21,829 nt of DNA, taken from NCBI RefSeq assembly GCF_000003815.2, contig NW_023365872.1:1-21829 (forward strand). The letters run 5' to 3'. The notes below the pieces were generated by a model that was not told where the DNA came from, did no database searches, and saw nothing but the letters and a program-made list of their open reading frames with translations. Below, one piece after another: positions 1 through 12,200 of the stretch; position 1 is the first letter of the stretch, and each line of letters opens with the position of its first letter. The position numbers and the translations under genes were made by a program. Origin of the DNA: Branchiostoma floridae. Taxonomy: Eukaryota > Chordata > Leptocardii > Amphioxiformes > Branchiostomatidae.

Positions 1-88
1 CCAATAAGAAAAATCAGAATGTCGCTGTAGTACCGACTTAAAAAGCTGTATTCAGTTGGTCAGACTACCTTTCTCTGTTTCCATGTAG
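1..88 (+). other. Intron tail upstream of exon 1, low quality
   Basis: This matches the last part of the other introns but is shortened at several places, mostly within runs: ATTG reads ATG, TTTTCAG reads TTCAG, CCTTTTC reads CCTTTC and GTTTTCC reads GTTTCC. The acceptor TAG at 86-88 is kept. Clustered small deletions at a contig end look like sequencing error rather than decay. Confidence 0.75.
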
Positions 89-263
89 TTGATGGCGGCT
101 GGTCTGACTAGAAGCGCATGGTCTGACTGCAGCGAGACGTGTGGAGTCGGTAGTCAGACTCGGGACCGAAGCTGCACCAATCCGGCACCAGAGCACGGCG
201 GGGCGGAGTGTGATGGAGATACTCAGGAGACACAAGAGTGCGACTCGGGAGTTTTCTGTCCAG
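89..263 (+). CDS. TSP1 exon 1, frame broken by 1-nt insertion
   Basis: This is the only 175-nt exon. GACTAGAAGC replaces GACTGGAGC, which adds one base and puts a TAG in place of Trp8. The reading frame recovers only in another register, where Val16 reads as Glu. Gln46 (CAG) is shared with exons 3, 4 and 35. It sits next to the error-rich contig edge, so the break may be a base-call artefact; otherwise this unit cannot be included in a translated transcript. The A-long intron follows. Confidence 0.5.
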
Positions 264-3200
264 GTAACTCTAACTTCTATTCTTATTCATGTATTTGTAT
301 TTCTAAGCTGTCATCTTTGATTTATGACATTATGAAAGGAAAAGGCAAAGATACATAAGGCACATGCCATTTCGAATCAAATAATCAATGTATTGAATAG
401 TTTTCATGAAAGGTTTTAAATCTGCATAACAACATTGAGATGATAGACATATTATTATTAGCCTTCCTGTGTCATTTAATGAGACCTCTTTAACTCCCAA
501 TAAGAAAACTCAGAATTGTCGCTGTAGTAGCCGTCTTAAAAAGCTGTATTTTCAGTTTGTTTCAGACTACCTTTTCTCTGTTTTCCATGTAGTTGATGGC
601 GGCTGGTCTGACTGGAGCGCATGGTCTGACTGCAGCGTGACGTGTGGAGTCGGTAGTCAGACTCGGGACCGAAGCTGCACCAATCCGGCACCAGAGCACG
701 GCGGGGCGGATTGTGATGGAGATACTGAGGAGACACAAGAGTGCGACTCGGGAGTTTTCTGTCCAGGTAACTCAAACTTCTATTCTTGTTCATGTATTTG
801 TATTTCTAAGCTGTCATCTTTGATTTGTTACATTATCAATGCAAAAGGCAAAGATACACAAGGCACATGCCATTTTGAATCAAATCATCAATGTATTGAA
901 AAGGTTTCATGAAAGCTTTTAAAGCTGCGTAGAAACATTGAGATGATAGACATATCCTTAATAGCATTCATGTGCCATTTAATGAGTCCTCTTAAACTCC
1001 CAATAAGAAAAATCAGAATTGTTGCTGTAGTAGCCGTCTTAAAAACCTGTATTTTTAGTTTGTTTCAGACTACCTTTTCTCTGTTTTCCATGTAGTTGAT
1101 GGCGGCTGGTCTGACTGGAGCGCATGGTCTGACTGCAGCGTGACGTGTGGAGTCGGTAGTCAGACTCGGGACCGAAGCTGCACCAATCCGGCACCAGAGC
1201 ACGGCGGGGCGGAGTGTGATGGAGATACTCAGGAGACACAAGAGTGCGACTCGGGAGTTTTCTGTCCAGGTAACTCTAACTTCTATTCTTGTTCATGTAT
1301 TTGTATTTCTAAGCTGTCATCTTTGATTTATGACATTATGAAAGGAAAAGGCAAAGATACACAAGGCACAGGCCATTTCGAATCAAATAATCATTGTATT
1401 GAATAGTTTTCATGAAAGGTTTTAAATCTGCATAACAACATTGAGATGATAGACATTATTATTAGCCTTCCTGTGTCATTTAATGAGACCTCTTTAACTC
1501 CCAATAAGAAAAATCAGAATTGTCGCTGTAGTAGCCGTCTTAAAAAGCTGTATTTTCAGTTTGTTTCAGACTACCTTTTCTCTGTTTTCCATGTAGTTGA
1601 TGGCGGCTGGTCTGACTGGAGCGCATGGTCTGACTGCAGCGTGACGTGTGGAGTCGGTAGTCAGACTCGGGACCGAAGCTGCACCAATCCGGCACCAGAG
1701 CACGGCGGGGCGGAGTGTGATGGAGATACTCAGGAGACACAAGAGTGCGACTCGGGAGTTTTCTGTCCAGGTAACTCTAACTTCTATTCTTATTCATGTA
1801 TTTGTATTTCTAAGCTGTCATCTTTGATTTATGACATTATGAAAGGAAAAGGCAAAGATACATAAGGCACATGCCATTTCGAATCAAATAATCAATGTAT
1901 TGAATAGTTTTCATGAAAGGTTTTAAATCTGCATAACAACATTGAGATGATAGACATATTATTATTAGCCTTCCTGTGTCATTTAATGAGACCTCTTTAA
2001 CTCCCAATAAGAAAAATCAGAATTGTCGCTGTAGTAGCCGTCTTAAAAAGCTGTATTTACAGTTTGTTTCAGACTACCTTTTCTCTGTTTTCCATGTAGT
2101 TGATGGCGGCTGGTCTGACTGGAGCGCATGGTCTGACTGCAGCGTGACGTGTGGAGTCGGTAGTCAGACTCGGGACCGAAGCTGCACCAATCCGGCACCA
2201 GAGCACGGCGGGGCGGAATGTGATGGATATACTGAGGAGACACAAGAGTGCGACTCGAGATTTTTCTCTCCAGGTCTCTCTAATTTCTATTCGTGCTCAT
2301 ATATTAGAATTTCTAAGCTGTCATCTGAGATATAAGACAGTATGTACGGAATAGGCAGAGATACATGAGGCTCACGCCATTGCGGATCATATGCTCGATG
2401 TATTGAATAGTGCTCATGAAAGGTTTTAAACCTGTATAACCACATTGAGATGATACACATCATTATTAGCCTTCCTGTGTCATTTAATGAGACCTCTTTA
2501 ACTCCTAATAAGAAAAATCAGAATTGTTGCTGTAGTAGCCGTCTTAAAAAGCTGTATTTTTAGTTTGTTTCAGACTACCTTTTCTCTGTTTTCCATGTAG
2601 TTGATGGCGGCTGGTCTGACTGGAGCGCATGGTCTGACTGCAGCGTGACGTGTGGAGTCGGTAGTCAGACTCGGGACCGAAGCTGCACCAATCCGGCACC
2701 AGAGCACGGCGGGGCGGAGTGTGATGGAGATACTGAGGAGACACAAGAGTGCGACTCGGGAGTTTTCTGTCCAGGTAACTCAAACTTCTATTCTTGTTCA
2801 TGTATTTGTATTTCTAAGCTGTCATCTTTGATTTATTACTTTATCAATGCAAAAGGCAAAGTTACACAAGGCACATGCCATTTCGAATCAAATCATCAAT
2901 GTATTGAAAAGTATTCATGAAAGCTTTTAAAGCTGCGTAGAAACATTGAGATGATAGACATATCCTTAATAGCATTCATGTGCCATTTAATGAGTCCTCT
3001 TAAACTCCCAATAAGAAAAATCAGAATTGTCGCTGTAGTAGCCGTCTTAAAAACCTGTATTTTTAGTTTGTTTCAGACTACCTTTTCTCTGTTTTCCATG
3101 TAGTTGATGGCGGCTGGTCTGACTGGAGCGCATGGTCTGACTGCAGCGTGACGTGTGGAGTCGGTAGTCAGACTCGGGACCGAAGCTGCACCAATCCGGC

Positions 3201-6200
3201 ACCAGAGCACGGCGGGGCGGAGTGTGATGGAGATACTGAGGAGACACAAGAGTGCGACTCGGGAGTTTTCTGTCCAGGTAACTCTAACTTCTATTCTTGT
3301 TCATGTATTTGTATTTCTAAGCTGTCATCTTTGATTTACGACATTATGAAAGGAAAAGGCAAAGATACATAAGGCTCATGCCATTTCGAATCAAATAATC
3401 AATGTATTGAATAGTGTTCATGAAAGGTTTTAAATCTGCATAACAACATTGAGATGATAGACATATTATTATTAGCCTTCCTGTGTCATTTAATGAGACC
3501 TCTTTAACTCCCAATAAGAAAAATCAGAATTGTCGCTGTAGTAGCCGTCTTAAAAACCTGTATTTTCAGTTTGTTTCAGACTACCTTTTCTCTGTTTCCC
3601 ATGTAGTTGATGGCGGCTGGTCTGACTGGAGCGCATGGTCTGACTGCAGCGTGACGTGTGGAGTCGGTAGTCAGACTCGGGACCGAAGCTGCACCAATCC
3701 GGCACCAGAGCACGGCGGGGCGGAGTGTGATGGAGATACTGAGGAGACACAAGAGTGCGACTCGGGAGTTTTCTGTCCAGGTAACTCTAACTTCTATTCT
3801 TGTTCATGTATTTGTATTTCTAAGCTGTCATCTTTGATTTATGACATTATCAATGCAAAAGGCAAAGATACACAAGGCACATGCCATTTCGAATCAAATC
3901 ATCAATGTATTGAAAAGGTTTCATGAAAGCTTTTAAAGCTGCGTAGAAACATTGAGATGATAGACATATCCTTAATAGCATTCATGTGCCATTTAATAAG
4001 TCCTCATAAACTCCCAATAAGAAAAATCAAAATTGTCACTGTAGTAGCCGTCTTAATAAGCTGTATTTTTAGTTTGTTTCAGACTACCTTTTCTCTGTTT
4101 TCCATGTAGTTGATGGCGGCTGGTCTGACTGGAGCGCATGGTCTGACTGCAGCGTGACGTGTGGAGTCGGTAGTCAGACTCGGGACCGAAGCTGCACCAA
4201 TCCGGCACCAGAGCACGGCGGGGCGGATTGTGATGGAGATACTGAGGAGACACAAGAGTGCGACTCGGGAGTTTTCTGTCCAGGTAACTCTAACTTCTAT
4301 TCTTGTTCATGTATTTGTATTTCTAAGCTGTCATCTTTGATTTATTACATTATCAATGCAAAAGGAAAAGATACACAAGGCACATGCCATTTCGAATCAA
4401 ATCATCAATGTATTGAAAAGGTTTCATGAAAGCTTTTAAAGCTGCGTAGAAACATTGAGATGATAGACATATCCTTAATAGCATTCATGTGCCATTTAAT
4501 GAGTCCTCTTAAACTCCCAATAAGAAAAATCAGAGTTGTCGCTGTAGTAGCCGTCTTAAAAACCTGTATTTTTAGTTTGTTTCAGACTACCTTTTCTCTG
4601 TTTTCCATGTAGTTGATGGCGGCTGGTCTGACTGGAGCGCATGGTCTGACTGCAGCGTGACGTGTGGAGTCGGTAGTCAGACTCGGGACCGAAGCTGCAC
4701 CAATCCGGCACCAGAGCACGGCGGGGCGGATTGTGATGGAGATACTGAGGAGACACAAGAGTGCGACTCGGGAGTTTTCTGTCCAGGTAACTCTAACTTC
4801 TATTCTTGTTCATGTATTTGTATTTCTAAGCTGTCATCTTTGATTTATTACATTATCAATGCAAAAGGCAAAGATACACAAGGCACATGCCATTTCGAAT
4901 CAAATCATCAATGTATTGAAAAGGTTTCATGAAAGCTTTTAAAGCTGCGTAGAAACATTGAGATGATAGACATATCCTTAATAGCATTCATGTGCCATTT
5001 AATGAGTCCTCTTAAACTCCCGATAAGAAAAATCAGAATTGTCGCTGTAGTAGCCGTCTTATAAACCTGTATTTTTAGTTTGTTTCAGACTACCTTTTCT
5101 CTGTTTTCCATGTAGTTGATGGCGGCTGGTCTGACTGGAGCGCATGGTCTGACTGCAGCGTGACGTGTGGAGTCGGTAGTCAGACTCGGGACCGAAGCTG
5201 CACCAATCCGGCACCAGAGCACGGCGGGGCGGATTGTGATGGAGATACTGAGGAGACACAAGAGTGCGACTCGGGAGTTTTCTGTCCAGGTAACTCTAAC
5301 TTCTATTCTTGTTCATGTATTTGTATTTCTAAGCTGTCATCTTTGATTTAAGACATTATGAAAGGAAAAGGCAAAGATACATAAGGCTCATGCCATTTCG
5401 AATCAAATAATCAATGTATTGAATAGTGTTCATGAAAGGTTTTAAATCTGCATAACAACATTGAGATGATAGACATATTATTATTAGCCTTCCTGTGTCA
5501 TTTAATGAGACCTCTTTAACTCCCAATAAGAAAAATCAGAATTGTCGCTGTAGTAGCCGTCTTAAAAACCTGTATTTTTAGTTTGTTTCAGACTACCTTT
5601 TCTCTGTTTTCCATGTAGTTGATGGCGGCTGGTCTGACTGGAGCGCATGGTCTGACTGCAGCGTGACGTGTGGAGTCGGTAGTCAGACTCGGGACCGAAG
5701 CTGCACCAATCCGGCACCAGAGCACGGCGGGGCGGAGTGTGATGGAGATACTGAGGAGACACAAGAGTGCGACTCGGGAGTTTTCTGTCCAGGTAACTCT
5801 AACTTCTATTCTTATTCATGTATTTGTATTTCTAAGCTGTCATCTTTGATTTATGACATTATGAAAGCAAAAGGCAAAGATACACAAGGCACATGCCATT
5901 TCGAATCAAATCATCAATGTATTGAATAGTTTTCATGAAAGGTTTTAAATCTGCATAACAACATTGAGATGATAGACATTATTATTAGCCTTCCTGTGTC
6001 ATTTAATGAGACCTCTTTAACTCCTAATAAGAAAAATCAGATTTGTTGCTGTAGTAGCCGTCTTAAAAACCTGTATTTTTAGTTTGTTTCAGACTACCTT
6101 TTCTCTGTTTTCCATGTAGTTGATGGCGGCTGGTCTGACTGGAGCGCATGGTCTGACTGCAGCGTGACGTGTGGAGTCGGTAGTCAGACTCGGGACCGAA

Positions 6201-9200
6201 GCTGCACCAATCCGGCACCAGAGCACGGCGGGGCGGAGTGTGATGGAGATACTGAGGAGACACAAGAGTGCGACTCGGGAGTTTTCTGTCCAGGTAACTC
6301 TAACTTCTATTCTTGTTCATGTATTTGTATTTCTAAGCTGTCATCTTTGATTTATTACATTATCAATGCAAAAGGCAAAGATACACAAGGCACATGCCAT
6401 TTCGAATCAAATCATCAATGTATTGAAAAGTATTCATGAAAGCTTTTAAAGCTGCGTAGAAACATTGAGATGATAGACATATCCTTAATAGCATTCATGT
6501 GCCATTTAATGAGTCCTCTTAAACTCCCAATAAGAAAAATCAGAATTGTCGCTGTAGTATCCGTCTTAAAAACCTGTATTTTTAGTTTGTTTCAGACTAC
6601 CTTTTCTCTGTTTTCCATGTAGTTGATGGCGGCTGGTCTGACTGGAGCGCATGGTCTGACTGCAGCGTGACGTGTGGAGTCGGTAGTCAGACTCGGGACC
6701 GAAGCTGCACCAATCCGGCACCAGAGCACGGCGGGGCGGATTGTGATGGAGATACTGAGGAGACACAAGAGTGCGACTCGGGAGTTTTCTGTCCAGGTAA
6801 CTCTAACTTCTATTCTTGTTCATGTATTTGTATTTCTAAGCTGTCATCTTTGATTTAAGACATTATGAAAGGAAAAGGCAAAGATACATAAGGCTCATGC
6901 CATTTCGAATCAAATAATCAATGTATTGAATAGTGTTCATGAAAGGTTTAAATCTGCATAACAACATTGAGATGATAGACATATTATTATTAGCCTTCCT
7001 GTGTCATNNNNNNNNNNNNNNNNNNNNNNNNNNNNNNNNNNNNNNNNNNNNNNNNNNNNNNNNNNNNNNNNNNNNNNNNNNNNNNNNNNNNNNNNNNNNN
7101 NNNNNNNTGTTTTTTGTTTGTTTCAGACTACCTTTTCTCTGTTTTCATGTAGTTGATGGCAGCTGGTCTGACTGGAGCGCATGGTCTGACTGCAGCGTGA
7201 CGTGTGGAGTCGGTAGTCAGACTCGGGACCGAAGCTGCACCAATCCGGCACCAGAGCACGGCGGGGCGGAGTGTGATGGAGATACTGAGGAGACACAAGA
7301 GTGCGACTCGGGAGTTTTCTGTCCATGTAATTCTAACTTCTATTCTTGTTCATGTATTTGTATTTCTAAGCTGTCATCTTTGATTTATTACATTATCAAT
7401 GCAAAAGGCAAAGATACACAAGGCATATGCCATTTCGAATCAAATCATCAATGTATTGAAAAGTATTCATGAAAGCTTTTAAAGCTGCGTAGAAACATTG
7501 AGATGATAGACATATCCTTAATAGCATTCATGTGCCATTTAATGAGTCCTCTTAAACTCCCAATAAGAAAAATCAGAATTGTTGCTGTAGTAGCCGTCTT
7601 AAAAACCTGTATTTTTAGTTTGTTTCAGACTACCTTTTCTCTGTTTTCCATGTAGTTGATGGCGGCTGGTCTGACTGGAGCGCATGGTCTGACTGCAGCG
7701 TGACGTGTGGAGTCGGTAGTCAGACTCGGGACCGAAGCTGCACCAATCCGGCACCAGAGCACGGCGGGGCGGAGTGTGATGGAGATACTGAGGAGACACA
7801 AGAGTGCGACTCGGGAGTTTTTTGTCCAGGTAACTCTAACTTCTATTCTTATTCATGTATTTGTATTTCTAAGCTGTCATCTTTGATTTATGACATTGTG
7901 AAAAGAAAAGGCAAACATACACAAGGCACATGCCATTTCGAATCAAATAATCAATGTATTGAATAGTTTTCATGAAAGGTTTTAAATCTGCATAACAACA
8001 TTGAGATGATAGACATTATTATTAGCCTTCCTGTGTCATTTAATGAGACCTCTTTAACTCCTAATAAGAAAAATCAGAATTGTTGCTGTAGTAGCCGTCT
8101 TAAAAACCTGTATTTTTAGTTTGTTTCAGACTACCTTTTCTCTGTTTTCCATGTAGTTGATGGCGGCTGGTCTGACTGGAGCGCATGGTCTGACTGCAGC
8201 GTGACGTGTGGAGTCGGTAGTCAGACTCGGGACCGAAGCTGCACCAATCCGGCACCAGAGCACGGCGGGGCGGAGTGTGATGGAGATACTGAGGAGACAC
8301 AAGAGTGCGACTCGGGAGTTTTCTGTCCAGGTAACTCTAACTTCTATTCTTATTCATGTATTTGTATTTCTAAGCTGTCATCTTTGATTTATGACATTAT
8401 CAATGCAAAAGGCAAAGATACACAAGGCACATGCCATTTCGAATCAAATCATCAATGTATTGAAAAGGTTTCATGAAAGCTTTTAAAGCTGCGTAGAAAC
8501 ATTGAGATGATAGACATATCCTTAATAGCATTCATGTGCCATTTAATGAGTCCTCTTAAACTCCCGATAAGAAAAATCAGAATTGTCGCTGTAGTAGCCG
8601 TCTTAAAAACCTGTATTTTTAGTTTGTTTCAGACTACCTTTTCTCTGTTTTCCATGTAGTTGATGGCGGCTGGTCTGACTGGAGCGCATGGTCTGACTGC
8701 AGCGTGACGTGTGGAGTCGGTAGTCAGACTCGGGACCGAAGCTGCACCAATCCGGCACCAGAGCACGGCGGGGCGGAGTGTGATGGAGATACTGAGGAGA
8801 CACAAGAGTGCGACTCGGGAGTTTTCTGTCCAGGTAACTCTAACTTCTATTCTTGTTCATGTATTTGTATTTCTAAGCTGTCATCTTTGATTTATTACAT
8901 TATCAATGCAAAAGGCAAAGATACACAAGGCACATGCCATTTCGAATCAAATCATCAATGTATTGAAAAGTATTCATGAAAGCTTTTAAAGCTGCGTAGA
9001 AACATTGAGATGATAGACATATCCTTAATAGCATTCATGTGCCATCTAATGAGTCCTCTTAAACTCCCAATAAGAAAAATCAGAATTGTTGCTGTAGTAG
9101 CCGTCTTAAAAACCTGTATTTTTAGTTTGTTTCAGACTACCTTTTCTCTGTTTTCCATGTAGTTGATGGCGGCTGGTCTGACTGGAGCGCATGGTCTGAC

Positions 9201-12200
9201 TGCAGCGTGACGTGTGGAGTCGGTAGTCAGACTCGGGACCGAAGCTGCACCAATCCGGCACCAGAGCACGGCGGGGCGGATTGTGATGGAGATACTGAGG
9301 AGACACAAGAGTGCGACTCGGGAGTTTTCTGTCCAGGTAACTCTAACTTCTATTCTTATTCATGTATTTGTATTTCTAAGCTGTCATCTTTGATTAATGA
9401 CATTATGAAAGGAAAAGGCAAAGATACACAAGGCACATGCCATTTCGAATCAAATAATCAATGTATTGAATAGTTTTCATGAAAGGTTTCAAACCTGCAT
9501 AACAACATTGAGATGATAGACATTATTATTAGCCTTCCTGTGTCATTTAATGAGACCTCTTTAACTCCTAATAAGAAAAATCAGAATTGTTGCTGTAGTA
9601 GCCGTCTTAAAAAGCTGATATTTTTAGTTTGTTTCAGACTACCTTTTCTCTGTTTTCATGTAGTTGATGGCGGCTGGTCTGACTGGAGTGCATGGTCTGA
9701 CTGCAGCGTGACGTGTGGAGTCGGTAGTCAGACTCGGGACCGAAGCTGCACCAATCCGGCACCAGAGCACGGCGGTGCGGAGTGTGATGGAGATACTGAG
9801 GAGACACAAGAGTGCGACTCGGGAGTTTTCTGTCCAGGTAACTCTAACTTCTATTCTTATTCATGTATTTGTATTTCTAAGCTGTCATCTTTGATTAATG
9901 ACATTATGAAAGGAAAAGGCAAAGATACACAAGGCACATGCCATTTCGAATCAAATAATCAATGTATTGAATAGTTTTCATGAAAGGTTTCAAACCTGCA
10001 TAACAACATTGAGATGATAGACATTATTATTAGCCTTCCTGTGTCATTTAATGAGACCTCTTTAACTCCTAATAAGAAAAATCAGAATTGTTGCTGTAGT
10101 AGCCGTCTTAAAAAGCTGTATTTTTAGTTTGTTTCAGACTACCTTTTCTCTGTTTTCCATGTAGTTGATGGCGGCTGGTCTGACTGGAGCGCATGGTCTG
10201 ACTGCAGCGTGACGTGTGGAGTCGGTAGTCAGACTCGGGACCGAAGCTGCACCAATCCGGCACCAGAGCACGGCGGGGCGGAGTGTGATGGAGATACTGA
10301 GGAGACACAAGAGTGCGACTCGGGAGTTTTCTGTCCAGGTAACTCAAACTTCTATTCTTGTTCATGTATTTGTATTTCTAAGCTGTCATCTTTGATTTAT
10401 TACATTATCAATGCAAAAGGCAAAGATACACAAGGCACATGCCATTTCGAATCAAATCATCAATGTATTGAAAAGTATTCATGAAAGCTTTTAAAGCTGC
10501 GTAGAAACATTGAGATGATAGACATATCCTTAATAGCATTCATGTGCCATTTAATGAGTCCTCTTAAACTCCCAATAAGAAAAATCAGAATTGTCGCTGT
10601 AGTAGCCGTCTTAAAAACCTGTATTTTTAGTTTGTTTCAGACTACCTTTTCTCTGTTTTCCATGTAGTTGATGGCGGCTGGTCTGACTGGAGCGCATGGT
10701 CTGACTGCAGCGTGACGTGTGGAGTCGGTAGTCAGACTCGGGACCGAAGCTGCACCAATCCGGCACCAGAGCACGGCGGGGCGGAGTGTGATGGAGATAC
10801 TGAGGAGACACAAGAGTGCGACTCGGGAGTTTTCTGTCCAGGTAACTCTAACTTCTATTCTTGTTCATGTATTTGTATTTCTAAGCTGTCATCTTTGATT
10901 TATGACATTATGAAAAGAAAAGGCAAAGATACATAAGGCTCATGCCATTTCGAATCAAATAATCAATGTATTGAATAGTGTTCATGAAAGGTTTTAAATC
11001 TGCATAACAACATTGAGATGATAGACATATTATTATTAGCCTTCCTGTGTCATTTAATGAGACCTCTTTAACTCCCAATAAGAAAAATCAGAATTGTCGC
11101 TGTAGTAGCCGTCTTAACAACCTGTATTTTTAGTTTGTTTCAGACTACCTTTTCTCTGTTTTCCATGTAGTTGATGGCAGCTGGTCTGACTGGAGCGCAT
11201 GGTCTGACTGCAGCGTGACGTGTGGAGTCGGTAGTCAGACTCGGGACCGAAGCTGCACCAATCCGGCACCAGAGCACGGCGGGGCGGAGTGTGATGGAGA
11301 TACTGAGGAGACACAAGAGTGCGACTCGGGAGTTTTCTGTCCATGTAATTCTAACTTCTATTCTTGTTCATGTATTTGTATTTCTAAGCTGTCATCTTTG
11401 ATTTATTACATTATCAATGCAAAAGGCAAAGATACACAAGGCATATGCCATTTCGAATCAAATCATCAATGTATNNNNNNNNNNNNNNNNNNNNNNNNNN
11501 NNNNNNNNNNNNNNNNNNNNNNNNNNNNNNNNNNNNNNNNNNNNNNNNNNNNNNNNNNNNNNNNNNNNNNNNNNCCTCTTAAACTCCCAATAAGAAAAAT
11601 CAGAATTGTCGCTGTAGTAGCCGTCTTAAAAACCTGTATTTTTAGTTTGTTTCAGACTACCTTTTCTCTGTTTTCCATGAAGTTGATGGCGGCTGGTCTG
11701 ACTGGAGCGCATGTTCTGACTGCAGCGTGACGTGTGGAGTCGGTAGTCAGACTCGGGACCGAAGCTGCACCAATCCGGCACCAGAGCACGGCGGGGCGGA
11801 GTGTGATGGAGATACTGAGGAGACACAAGAGTGCGACTCGGGAGTTTTCTGTCCAGGCAACTCTAACTTCTATTCTTGTTCATGTATTTGTATTTCTAAG
11901 CTGTCATCTTTGATTTATTACATTATCAATGCAAAAGGCAAAGATACACAAGGCACATGCCATTTCGAATCAAATCATCAATGTATTGAAAAGTATTCAT
12001 GAAAGCTTTTAAAGCTGCGTAGAAACATTGAGGTGATAGACATATCCTTAATAGCATTCATGTGCCATTTAATGAGTCCTCTTTAACTCCCAATAAGAAA
12101 AATCAGAATTGTTGCTGTAGTAGCCGTCTTAAAAACCTGTATTTTTAGTTTGTTTCAGACTACCTTTTCTCTGTTTTCCATGTAGTTGATGGCGGCTGGT

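Larger units (their letters stand above)
4613..6119 (+). repeat. Higher-order repeat trimer, units 10-12
   Basis: Three units with intron order B, A-long, A-short (503+503+501 = 1507 bp), the middle exon having Asp40. Confidence 0.65.

Noticed and set aside
264-592. Mobile element or RNA gene inside the introns
   Set aside because: Introns show no terminal repeats, target-site duplications, polyA tail, transposase or reverse transcriptase motifs, and no tRNA-like boxes were recognised. Their similarity is explained by whole-unit duplication.
536-793. Antisense open frames of 66-85 codons in every unit (for example 536-793, 1039-1239, 21176-21376 on the minus strand)
   Set aside because: They recur only because the unit recurs, overlap the TSP1 exon on the opposite strand, read through the acceptor region and show no domain. 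They are shadows of the GC-rich exon.
469-912. Single unspliced ORFs running from intron through exon into the next intron
   Set aside because: Open only because some units have TTTTCAG instead of TTTTTAG before the acceptor. Strong splice sites and the domain limits favour the 174-nt exon.
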